A stretch of DNA of 12,332 nucleotides from JAAETI01 sp965368515 (GCA_965368515.1 CBDUNF010000097.1:1-12332), one strand, 5' to 3'; shown: positions 1-5,966, counted from the first letter of the stretch. Notes: generated from the sequence alone by a model not told the origin. Translations and numbers: made by a program.

Positions 1-362
1 TGGATTCCCTCGACCCAGATACGACTTGCCTTGGCTACCTGCGCCCGCATCGGCCCGCCGTCGAACGATCCTGACGCAGTGAGCCCGATGGCGGCGTCGC
101 TCTTCCACTCCCCCGCAATCAACTCGACCGGCTTACCTCGGTAGAGCAGGACACCGGCATGGGGCTTGAACTCGTGAAGGTTGCCGTCTTGGTCACACAG
201 GACTACCCGCTGGCCCTCGGTAAACGCCGTCACGGTGCCGGAAACACGCGATGGGCGATGAACTAGCTCGAGGCCACGGGTGACCACCACCTTGGCATAC
301 GCTCGTGCCGCGGTGTCGGCTGCGACGATGTCTTGGGAGGACCAACGATCTCGATGCGACAT
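1..362 (-). CDS. DUF3097 family protein, N-terminal part (cut by window edge)
   Basis: The first 120 codons of a minus-strand gene are present and the frame stays open to base 1, so the 3' part lies outside the window. The product starts MSHRDRWSSQDIVAAD and contains the stretch ASRIWVEGI, followed by two bases (CA) that would begin a His codon. This fits the ASRI-[YW]-VEG-x-H motif of the actinobacterial family DUF3097, recalled from family knowledge. Molecular function is not established. The ATG at 362-360 is chosen because a TAACCT hexamer lies 8 nt upstream, there is no Shine-Dalgarno, and the family-like N-terminus begins there. The gene is divergent from the response regulator, with about 110 bp between the two starts. 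Family call fairly sure; exact start moderately sure. Confidence 0.8.
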   Translation of the reverse strand, partial: MSHRDRWSSQDIVAADTAARAYAKVVVTRGLELVHRPSRVSGTVTAFTEGQRVVLCDQDGNLHEFKPHAGVLLYRGKPVELIAGEWKSDAAIGLTASGSFDGGPMRAQVAKASRIWVEGI

Positions 363-370
363 GGCGGCGG

Positions 371-376
371 AGGTTA
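371..376 (-). promoter_or_regulatory. Candidate leaderless -10 box (TAACCT) for the DUF3097 gene
   Basis: Read on the minus strand, TAACCT is followed by the 8 nt CCGCCGCC and then the ATG at 362-360. This fits the TANNNT box found 6-8 nt before the start codon in leaderless actinobacterial genes. No convincing -35 was seen and no Shine-Dalgarno lies in between. Weakest of the five similar sites in this window because two of the three middle bases are C. Confidence 0.4.
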
Positions 377-461
377 GTTCGGGACTGACGAGATTCGAGG
401 GACTAGTTGTGAACAATCGGGGAACTGGGGCAGAAACGCCTATCCGCCAGGTTGGATGTCA

Positions 462-467
462 TATGAT
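462..467 (+). promoter_or_regulatory. Leaderless -10 box (TATGAT) for the response regulator
   Basis: TATGAT differs from TATAAT at one position. It is followed by 7 nt (CCTCACA) and then the ATG at 475, so transcription would begin at or next to the start codon. No Shine-Dalgarno precedes ATG 475. The box decides the start: ATG 463 lies inside it, and the longer in-frame start at 280 would run over the divergent DUF3097 gene. No clear -35 element was found. Confidence 0.65.
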
Positions 468-474
468 CCTCACA

Positions 475-1164
475 ATGAATGACACCGAACAGGTACTCGT
501 GGTCGACGATGAACCTATGGTTCGCGAAGTTGTCGTGGCCTACCTCGAGCGCGAGGGTTTTCGTGTTGACGAAGCCAGCGACGGTCGGGCCGCACTCAAG
601 CACATCCGAGAGACCCCTCCGGACCTAGTCGTTCTCGACGTCATGCTCCCGGAAGTCGACGGCTTCTCTGTGCTCACCGAACTGCGGCGCAGCGGAGACA
701 TCCCGGTAATCCTGCTCACGGCTCGAACCGACGAGACCGACCGGGTCCTTGGTCTAGAACTCGGGGCCGACGACTACGTCGTCAAGCCGTTCTCTCCCCG
801 GGAACTGGTTGCCAGGGTACGTTCTGTCCTCCGCCGCTCTGCGCCAACAGCCAAAACAGCGCAGGTCCTCGAGTTCGACTCGCTGAGTATCGATGAGCAA
901 GCTCGCACCGTGACGCTCGATGGCAACGATATCGAGATGACTCCCAAGGAGTTCGATCTCCTTGCCTTCTTGGCGAGTTCCCCTCGCCAGGTCTTCTCGC
1001 GTAGCCAACTGCTCGAGCAGGTCTGGGATTCCTCCGCCGACTGGCAAGACCCGTCGACCGTGACTGTTCATGTCCGCCGTCTCCGACGCAAGCTCGAAAG
1101 TGACCAGGAGAACCCCCGCTGGATCACAACCGTGTGGGGCGTCGGCTATCGGTTCGAGCCATGA
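475..1164 (+). CDS. OmpR/PhoB-family two-component response regulator
   Basis: A 229-residue DNA-binding response regulator. Residues 6-120 form the receiver domain: acidic pair D11-D12, phospho-acceptor D55 in LDVMLP, switch residue T82 and conserved K104 in VKPF. Residues 135-229 form the winged-helix OmpR-type output domain, with the typical motifs MTPKEFDLL, TVTVHVRRLRRKLE and GVGYRFEP. It should be phosphorylated at D55 by the kinase encoded next and bind direct-repeat DNA as a dimer. The start at 475 is preferred over upstream in-frame starts because the receiver domain begins there and a -10 box sits 7 nt upstream. The stop codon overlaps the kinase start (ATGA at 1161-1164), so the pair is translationally coupled. 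Target genes are unknown; a likely site lies upstream of the lipoprotein gene at 2499. Domain call is very sure. Confidence 0.95.
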   Translation: MNDTEQVLVVDDEPMVREVVVAYLEREGFRVDEASDGRAALKHIRETPPDLVVLDVMLPEVDGFSVLTELRRSGDIPVILLTARTDETDRVLGLELGADDYVVKPFSPRELVARVRSVLRRSAPTAKTAQVLEFDSLSIDEQARTVTLDGNDIEMTPKEFDLLAFLASSPRQVFSRSQLLEQVWDSSADWQDPSTVTVHVRRLRRKLESDQENPRWITTVWGVGYRFEP

Positions 1165-2339
1165 GATACAAAGCATTCCTCTGGCTGCCCGCCGCAGTCC
1201 TATTCGCTCTATGGCTATTCGAAATCACAATGAGTCCGTCCGCTGCCGAGAGGAACCGGCTAGCCGCAGTGTTCCTCACCCTCGCCGGCGTTGCCGCCCT
1301 TGCGGTCTACCTCCTACCACGCTGGTCAGAGCGGGCCCGGTCGATCCGATTCTCGATAGTCGCGGTCGGGATGACCTCATTTCTGATTGTTGCCGGCACT
1401 GCCGTCGTCGCAGCCCAAGAGATGTTCTTCTCATCACACGACTTGCAATTGCTCCTCGTCGTCCTCGGATTCGGGTTGGTGGCCTCGTTCGGCTTCGCGT
1501 ATGCGGTGTCGCGCCCTATCACGTCGGATCTGCGTCAGATCGCTGCCGCCGCCCAGCAGGTCGCGGCCGGCGACTTCGCTGCCACCACAGATGTCCGTCG
1601 GGCCGACGAAGTCGGCTCGTTGGCGGCAGCGTTCGACGCAATGGCTGCCGATCTGCGCCAGGCCGAGGAAAGACGCACAGCCGACGATGAGGCTCGCCGC
1701 GAGTTCCTCACCGCGGTCGGTCATGATCTGCGCAGCCCCCTCGGGTCGCTCCAGGCTGCAGTCGAGGCTCTCCAGGATGGTGTTGCCTCCGACCCGGAGC
1801 GCTATCTCAGATCGATGGAACGGGACATCGGGGCGCTCCACCAACTCGTCGATGACGTTTTCCTACTGGCTCGCCTCGAGGCCGGAGCGGTCGAGCTGCG
1901 CCTCCAACAGGTCGACGTCACCGAGATTGCCGACGAGGCCATCGAGGTCCTGCAACCAACAGCACGTCGACTCGGCATCGACGTTGCTCTCGAAGCACCC
2001 GGCTCCATAACGACAAACACAGCCCCGGAAGCACTGGGACGCGTCATGCGCAACCTCATCGACAACGCCATCCGCCACTCAGCAAGCCGCGTGGTCGTTT
2101 CAGTTGGCGTGCCGGACGATCTTGTCGTTCGGGTCACAGACGACGGAGACGGGTTCCCGGCCGACTTTGTCGATCGCGCCTTCGATAGCTTCACCCGAGC
2201 CGACGCGGCCCGCACCCGTGACGGCAGCGGCACCGGCCTCGGCCTCGCGATCGCCCACCGCTTTGTCACCGCTCTCGGAGGTGCCATCCACGCCGAGCCG
2301 GGACCGGGCGGAGCTGTCGAGTTCAGTCTTCCCGCCTAG
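1161..2339 (+). CDS. HAMP-domain sensor histidine kinase, four transmembrane helices
   Basis: A 392-residue membrane kinase, the partner of the preceding regulator. Predicted membrane helices lie at about 5-22, 34-52, 64-85 and 97-117. The loop between helices 2 and 3 is basic (PRWSERARSIR), as expected on the inside, while the two outer loops have only about 11 residues each. A HAMP linker follows (about 113-167), then a HisKA domain with the phospho-acceptor H188 in VGHDLRSPLGS. The HATPase domain shows the N box NLIDNAIRHS, G1 box DDGDGFP, F box FDSFTRAD and G2 box GSGTGLGLAI, all intact. The start at 1161 is chosen for the ATGA overlap with the regulator and because the first helix follows directly; an earlier in-frame start at 1134 would lie inside the regulator gene. 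With almost no external domain, it may sense within or at the membrane (inference). Confidence 0.94.
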   Translation: MRYKAFLWLPAAVLFALWLFEITMSPSAAERNRLAAVFLTLAGVAALAVYLLPRWSERARSIRFSIVAVGMTSFLIVAGTAVVAAQEMFFSSHDLQLLLVVLGFGLVASFGFAYAVSRPITSDLRQIAAAAQQVAAGDFAATTDVRRADEVGSLAAAFDAMAADLRQAEERRTADDEARREFLTAVGHDLRSPLGSLQAAVEALQDGVASDPERYLRSMERDIGALHQLVDDVFLLARLEAGAVELRLQQVDVTEIADEAIEVLQPTARRLGIDVALEAPGSITTNTAPEALGRVMRNLIDNAIRHSASRVVVSVGVPDDLVVRVTDDGDGFPADFVDRAFDSFTRADAARTRDGSGTGLGLAIAHRFVTALGGAIHAEPGPGGAVEFSLPA

Positions 2340-2426
2340 CTGCGCCAGCATGGTCGGGCAGTCGGTGATCGTTAGGAGCTTCCGTTGGCTTCATCAGGCG
2401 ATGGCTCCGGCGTCGGGTTAAGCGAA

Positions 2427-2456
2427 CGGCAATGCCTCGGCAATGGTTCGGCAAGA
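2427..2456 (+). promoter_or_regulatory. Three tandem direct repeats with 11-bp period, likely OmpR/PhoB-type operator
   Basis: CGGCAATG occurs at 2427-2434 and again at 2438-2445, and CGGCAAGA follows at 2449-2456. The period is exactly 11 bp, with 3-bp spacers CCT and GTT. Response regulators of the PhoB/OmpR class bind such head-to-tail repeats one helical turn apart, and in PhoB-activated promoters the box takes the place of the -35 about 10 bp before the -10. Here a possible -10 (CATCAT, 2466-2471) starts 10 nt after the last repeat ends. The site lies between the two-component genes and the lipoprotein gene. Repeats are seen directly; the identity of the bound protein is inference. Confidence 0.5.
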
Positions 2457-2465
2457 TCGACAGCA

Positions 2466-2471
2466 CATCAT
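2466..2471 (+). promoter_or_regulatory. Possible -10 element (CATCAT) for the lipoprotein gene
   Basis: CATCAT matches TATAAT at four of six positions and sits 9 nt after the last 11-bp repeat. That is the spacing seen for activator-dependent promoters without a -35. It would give a short leader of about 20 nt containing the AAGGAG site. Weak on its own; supported mainly by its place relative to the repeats. Confidence 0.25.
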
Positions 2472-2486
2472 TCCCTCTGACCTACC

Positions 2487-2492
2487 AAGGAG
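2487..2492 (+). promoter_or_regulatory. Strong Shine-Dalgarno (AAGGAG) of the lipoprotein gene
   Basis: AAGGAG ends 6 nt before the ATG at 2499. It selects that start over the out-of-frame ATG at 2494-2496. This gene is thus a conventional leadered gene, unlike the response regulator and DUF368 genes on either side. Confidence 0.8.
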
Positions 2493-2498
2493 AATGAA

Positions 2499-3407
2499 AT
2501 GCGAAGGATTTCGATTGCCCTGGCGCTGGCATTGGTGCTTGCGGCCTGCGGCGGGAGCGACGACAGCGACCCGGCGGCTGCGGCCCCGGAAACGGTAGCT
2601 GCTCAGAACGAGGAAATGACCGACGAGGAAATGACCGACGAAGAAATGACCGACGAAGAAATGACCGACGAGGAAATGACCGACGAGGAAATGACCGACG
2701 AAGAGATGTCCGACGAGGAAATGACCGACGAGGAAATGACCGACGAGGAAATGACCGACGAGGAAATGTCCGACGAGGAAATGTCCGACGAGGAAATGAC
2801 CGACGGGCATATGCCTACAGAGTTCACGGTGACGATCACCAACACTTCAGACTCGGCTGAGCTGGCAACACCGCTCGCGCCGGGAGCTTTCATCGTTCAT
2901 ACCTCAATGGAGACGCTGTTCGCCGAAGGCGTGGTTGACCGCGGCGAGGGATTGGAAGCCCTTGCCGAGGATGGCGATCCCAGCGCACTGGTGACGACAT
3001 TGGGAACTCTTCCCTCGGTCTCGGTTTCTGGCGCATTCGCCAATCCAGACGGCGGCACCGAAGTTGGACCGGCCTTTCCCGGATCAACGTATGCGTTCAC
3101 ATTCGAAGCTGTGCCCGGTGACTACCTGTCATTTGCGACGATGTTTGTGCAGTCCAACGATTGGTTCTTCGCCACTCCCTCGAGCGGTGTCGCCCTCTTC
3201 GATGGCGGGGCACCTCTCGGCGGCGACATCACGGAGCTGATTGGCCTCTGGGATGCGGGTACCGAGATTGACGAGACCCCCGGTGAGGGCGAGAACCAGG
3301 CGCCGCGCCAGACAGGACCGAATACCGGTGGCGACCAGGGTGCACCAGTCTCCGCTGTAGACGGGTACCTCGGCACCATCACGGTAACGATCAGCGCTGC
3401 CGCATAA
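2499..3407 (+). CDS. Spondin-domain lipoprotein with an acidic EEMTD-repeat stalk
   Basis: A 302-residue secreted lipoprotein. The N-terminus MRRIS, a hydrophobic stretch and the lipobox LAAC (lipidated C17) predict export and anchoring on the outer face of the membrane. After a short linker, residues 38-102 are thirteen EEMTD or EEMSD units, a strongly acidic stalk with Met at every fifth residue. From about residue 107 follows a spondin-type domain as in other bacterial proteins: FTVTITNTS, TPLAPGAFIVH, EGLEALAEDGDPSAL, YLSFATMFVQSNDWFFA and NQAPRQTGPNTGG. Eukaryotic F-spondin N domains are calcium-binding and adhesive; the bacterial role is not established. A start at 2499 is set by AAGGAG upstream. 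The gene lies 159 bp after the kinase behind a candidate operator and ends before a strong hairpin. Localisation and domain are sure; function is unknown. Confidence 0.88.
   Translation: MRRISIALALALVLAACGGSDDSDPAAAAPETVAAQNEEMTDEEMTDEEMTDEEMTDEEMTDEEMTDEEMSDEEMTDEEMTDEEMTDEEMSDEEMSDEEMTDGHMPTEFTVTITNTSDSAELATPLAPGAFIVHTSMETLFAEGVVDRGEGLEALAEDGDPSALVTTLGTLPSVSVSGAFANPDGGTEVGPAFPGSTYAFTFEAVPGDYLSFATMFVQSNDWFFATPSSGVALFDGGAPLGGDITELIGLWDAGTEIDETPGEGENQAPRQTGPNTGGDQGAPVSAVDGYLGTITVTISAAA
2610..2804 (+). repeat. In-frame tandem array, 13 copies of a 15-bp unit
   Basis: Thirteen uninterrupted copies of a unit close to GAGGAAATGACCGAC, coding EEMTD; copies 7, 11 and 12 carry ACC to TCC (EEMSD). 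Other differences are synonymous GAG/GAA changes in copies 3, 4 and 7. The near identity at the DNA level points to recent expansion or homogenisation. The unit is a multiple of three, so gain or loss of copies would change stalk length without breaking the frame. The array is free of stops in other frames too, which creates misleading antisense reading frames. Confidence 0.97.
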
Positions 3408-3419
3408 CCAAACCTCGGC

Positions 3420-3452
3420 AGGGGTGGCACTGGAGATGCCGGTGCCACCCCT
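3420..3452 (+). terminator. Strong hairpin after the lipoprotein gene, likely terminator
   Basis: AGGGGTGGCAC (3420-3430) pairs perfectly with GTGCCACCCCT (3442-3452). The stem extends inward by one G-T and two G-C pairs to a 5-nt loop at 3434-3438, giving about 14 pairs. It starts 12 nt after the lipoprotein stop. There is no T-run after it, which is common for terminator-like hairpins in actinobacteria. The last base of the stem is also the first base of the next gene's -10 box. Confidence 0.7.
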
Positions 3453-3457
3453 ACAAT
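3452..3457 (+). promoter_or_regulatory. Leaderless -10 box (TACAAT) for the DUF368 gene
   Basis: TACAAT matches TATAAT at five of six positions. It is followed by 8 nt (CCCAATCC) and then GTG at 3466. The possible earlier starts GTG 3424 and ATG 3436 fall inside the terminator-like hairpin upstream of this box, so a transcript from here could not use them. The -35 region would lie in the hairpin DNA. Confidence 0.6.
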
Positions 3458-3465
3458 CCCAATCC

Positions 3466-4362
3466 GTGATCCAGAAAACCCCTATGCATATCCTGCGCGG
3501 CTTCCTCATGGGAGCCGCTGATGTCGTTCCCGGCGTCTCGGGCGGCACCATCGCCCTCGTCCTTGGAATCTACGAACGTCTTGTCGATTCCATCCGGAGC
3601 GGAAGCTCCGCGCTCGGCCATCTTGCGAGGGGCGATTGGGTAGGGACGCGAGACTGGCTCAAGAAGGTGGATTGGGCATTCCTCGTACCCCTGGCCCTTG
3701 GGGTTCTCCTGGCAGTCGTCTCGCTGGCTGGTGTCATCGAGGATCTCCTCCACGACTACCCCGAGGAAATGGCCGGACTATTCACGGGGCTGATCGCCGG
3801 CTCGATCGTTATCGCATGGCGCCTGGTTAGAGAGAGAACTGCGAAGACACTCGCGGTCCTCGTGATCGTGGCCGTTGCGATGTTCGTGGTACTTGGTCTT
3901 CGCGAGGGTACGACCGACGAAACCGTCGGGCAGCTCAGCGACCCAGCGCTGTGGGCTTTCTTTGGCGCAGGAGCTATCGCTATCTGTGCGATGATCCTTC
4001 CCGGCGTGAGCGGATCGTTCCTCTTAGTCATCCTGGGCATGTACAGCCCGGTGCTCGAAGCAGTCAACGATCGGTCTCTCGTCACTTTGCTTGTCCTCAT
4101 CGCCGGCATGACGGTGGGGCTGGCATTGTTCTCACAGCTCCTGAGTTGGGCGCTCGCCCATCATCACGACGTAGTGGTCTCGGCGTTGATCGGACTCATG
4201 GCGGGTTCTCTGCGGGTGCTATGGCCATGGCCCGACGGTCTCGACAGCACTGCGCTCGCCGCTCCAGACAACAACCTGCTGATTGTCGCCGCGCTGGCAG
4301 TTGCGGCCCTAGTGATCGTCGTGGCGCTGGGACGAATCGGCAGGGCGTCGTCGATCGACTAG
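3466..4362 (+). CDS. DUF368 family membrane protein (PopT-type polyprenyl-phosphate transporter)
   Basis: A 298-residue multi-pass membrane protein of family DUF368. Members named PopT were shown to return undecaprenyl phosphate across the membrane for reuse in wall and polymer assembly. The N-terminal segment GFLMGAADVVPGVSGGTIAL holds the first signature (P22-GVSGG), and a second related motif, ILPGVSGSFLL (P179), follows in the second half. This is the expected internal repeat with re-entrant helices. Several further hydrophobic helices fill residues about 60-110, 120-150, 205-245 and 260-290. The start at GTG 3466 is preferred because of the TACAAT box; ATG 3484, just before the conserved segment, is the alternative. 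The last 54 bp overlap a convergent small gene. Family call is sure; the substrate is by family. Confidence 0.9.
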   Translation: MIQKTPMHILRGFLMGAADVVPGVSGGTIALVLGIYERLVDSIRSGSSALGHLARGDWVGTRDWLKKVDWAFLVPLALGVLLAVVSLAGVIEDLLHDYPEEMAGLFTGLIAGSIVIAWRLVRERTAKTLAVLVIVAVAMFVVLGLREGTTDETVGQLSDPALWAFFGAGAIAICAMILPGVSGSFLLVILGMYSPVLEAVNDRSLVTLLVLIAGMTVGLALFSQLLSWALAHHHDVVVSALIGLMAGSLRVLWPWPDGLDSTALAAPDNNLLIVAALAVAALVIVVALGRIGRASSID

Positions 4363-4509
4363 CGGTAGGCGACGTAGGTAGGCGACGAACGGCCCGGACA
4401 TGATGGCGGCGGCGATATCCTCCGCCGCCACTCGATACGTTCCTGCCTCTACGCTCTTGGCAATACTGGCCACGAATTTGGCCCTCTCGTCCTGGTCCTC
4501 AGCATGCAC
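4309..4509 (-). CDS. Small FlgM-like (anti-sigma-28) protein, candidate
   Basis: A 66-residue product starting at GTG. The core RAKFVASIAKSVEAGTYRV followed by AAEDIAAAIM resembles the C-terminal, sigma-28-binding part of FlgM (pattern V..I...V..G.Y.V....IA..I). FlgM holds the flagellar sigma factor inactive until the hook is built. The usual FlgM N-terminus is mostly missing, and the last 18 residues are basic and not family-like. Codons up to the overlap favour G or C in third position, like neighbouring genes. The gene follows hydA on the same strand after 54 nt, and its 3' end overlaps the DUF368 3' end by 54 bp on the opposite strand. No Shine-Dalgarno was found. No flagellar gene is in the window, so the role is inferred from one motif only. 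Confidence 0.5.
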   Translation of the reverse strand: MHAEDQDERAKFVASIAKSVEAGTYRVAAEDIAAAIMSGPFVAYLRRLPLVDRRRPADSSQRHDDH

Positions 4510-4563
4510 TGTCTGCTATCGACAGAACGGGGGCAAATACTTGAATCCGTCCATTCGAATCAA

Positions 4564-5961
4564 CTAGCGCACCAACTGGTTGAGGCCGCGCTTCAGGTAG
4601 CGACCATGTGTGCGATCACCGTGGAACTTGCCGCCCTCAACAATCACACGACCTCGCGACATCACCGTTTCGACCTTACCCGTGAGCTCCATACCCTCGA
4701 AGCATGAGTAGTCAACGTTCATGTGATGCGTTCCTGCGGACAGCACGTCTGAGCCTGCCGGATCGACAATTGCGATATCGGCATCGGAGCCGACCGCAAT
4801 GGTGCCCTTCTGCGGATAAAGCCCGAACATCTTGGCTGGCGCCGTCGATGAGATCTCGACCATCCTGTTGAGGGAGAACCGGTTGTCGGCGAGGGCGGCA
4901 TGGATCATCAAGGGGAACCGGTGCTCCACCACAGGAAGCCCATTGGGAATCTGGGTGAAATCGTTGCGGCCAAGTGTCTTTTGTCCATGGAAATCAAACG
5001 GGCAGTGATCGGTGGCAATCACCTGCAAGTCGTCGTTGGCGAGAGCCCGCCACAGTGCGTCTTGATGACCCTCCTCGGGGTCGCGCAAAGGTGGCGAGCA
5101 GACGAACTTGGCGCCCTCGAAACCCTGATCAAGCATCGAGAGTTCGAGAAACAGGTACTGCGGGCAAGTTTCACCAAAGACGTTGGCGCCGCGAGCCCGA
5201 GCCGCCGCAATCTCGGCAACCACCTGCTTGGCGCTGATGTGCACGATGTAGAGCGGAGCGCCCGTCATCTCCGCGAGGAGGATGGTGCGATGGGCGGCCT
5301 CGCCTTCCATCTCTGCCGGCCGCGTGGCCGCATGGGCATACGGTTCGGTATCGCCGCGAGCGACCGCCTGCTCGCGCAGGAGATCAATGGCCGACCCATT
5401 CTCAGCGTGCATGAGTACGGTCGATCCGTTGCCCGACGCCCACTGCATGACACGCATGATCTCGGCATCAGTCGAGTAGTAGACACCCGGATAGGCGGTG
5501 AATAGCTTGTACGAGGTCACTCCCTCGTCGAAGACTGCATCCAACTCAGAAAGCGATTGATCGTTGACGTCGCCGACTATCTGATGGAAGCCAAAGTCAA
5601 TCGCAGAGCTCCCCGCCGCTTTTGCCATCGTGGTCTCGAAGCTCCCGATTAGAGAGTCACCCTTCATCTGAATAGGAAAGTCGATGATGGTTGTAGTGCC
5701 GCCCCAGGCAGCGGCACGGGTTCCGGTCTCGAATGTGTCCTTGGATGTGGCCGCCCCAAAGGGGATCTCCATGTGAGTGTGTGCATCCACTGAACCGGGG
5801 AAGACAAGACGATCTGCAGCGTCAATCAGGCGATCGACCTCGGGTACCGGAGCGGACTCGCCCAAGAGCGCGACCACCTTCTCGCCCTCGATGAGCACGT
5901 CGGCTCGCATCGTTTCGGTCGCCGTGACAACGGTGCCGCCCCTGATCAGTGTGTATGACAT
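4564..5961 (-). CDS. hydA: D-hydantoinase / dihydropyrimidinase
   Basis: A 465-residue cytosolic amidohydrolase that opens the ring of 5,6-dihydropyrimidines or hydantoins to N-carbamoyl amino acids. The two-metal site is complete: H61 and H63 in DAHTHMEIPFG, the carbamylated K152 in SYKLF, H185 in MHAENG, H241 in IVHIS and D318 in ATDHCPFDF. The substrate-gating Tyr is probably Y157 in AYPGVYY. Length is normal for the family. The start at 5961 (MSYTLIRGG) is chosen because AAAGGAGG ends 5 nt upstream; an ATG at 5982 would place that site inside the gene. It lies 57 nt behind the CoA racemase gene on the same strand. No dihydropyrimidine dehydrogenase or carbamoylase lies in the window, so reductive pyrimidine breakdown versus hydantoin use cannot be decided. 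Confidence 0.93.
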   Translation of the reverse strand: MSYTLIRGGTVVTATETMRADVLIEGEKVVALLGESAPVPEVDRLIDAADRLVFPGSVDAHTHMEIPFGAATSKDTFETGTRAAAWGGTTTIIDFPIQMKGDSLIGSFETTMAKAAGSSAIDFGFHQIVGDVNDQSLSELDAVFDEGVTSYKLFTAYPGVYYSTDAEIMRVMQWASGNGSTVLMHAENGSAIDLLREQAVARGDTEPYAHAATRPAEMEGEAAHRTILLAEMTGAPLYIVHISAKQVVAEIAAARARGANVFGETCPQYLFLELSMLDQGFEGAKFVCSPPLRDPEEGHQDALWRALANDDLQVIATDHCPFDFHGQKTLGRNDFTQIPNGLPVVEHRFPLMIHAALADNRFSLNRMVEISSTAPAKMFGLYPQKGTIAVGSDADIAIVDPAGSDVLSAGTHHMNVDYSCFEGMELTGKVETVMSRGRVIVEGGKFHGDRTHGRYLKRGLNQLVR

Positions 5962-5966
5962 GGAGG

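Noticed and set aside
280..474. Longer response regulator start giving 65 extra residues
   Set aside because: The extension has no domain, overlaps the divergent DUF3097 gene in antisense and lies upstream of the better-supported -10 box at 462-467.
1134..1160. Earlier kinase start nine codons upstream
   Set aside because: It lies within the regulator gene and has no ribosome binding site. The ATGA overlap at 1161 and the directly following first helix fit better.
2610..2804. Possible CRISPR-like array
   Set aside because: The units are directly adjacent 15-bp coding repeats without spacers and lie in frame inside a well-supported gene.
2418..2893. Two antisense reading frames across the repeat, giving VGHFL and SSVIS repeat proteins
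   Set aside because: They exist only because the 15-bp unit has no stops in those frames. They lack family-like flanks and ribosome binding sites and are mirror images of the sense repeat.
3424..3465. Earlier DUF368 starts (GTG 3424, ATG 3436)
   Set aside because: They fall within the terminator-like hairpin and before the TACAAT box, and the extra residues are not family-like.
4512..4545. Sigma-28-type promoter for the FlgM-like gene
   Set aside because: TCAAG and CGATAG on the minus strand recall the consensus, but the distance is about 2 nt too long and each half has mismatches, so it is not listed as a feature.
4510..4563. Terminator after hydA
   Set aside because: Only short imperfect pairings such as GAAT with ATTC were seen in the 54-nt gap, too weak to call a terminator.
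4900..5505. A 201-codon plus-strand reading frame inside hydA
   Set aside because: It is a shadow frame with no family-like segment. The opposite strand holds the catalytic metal-ligand motifs throughout.
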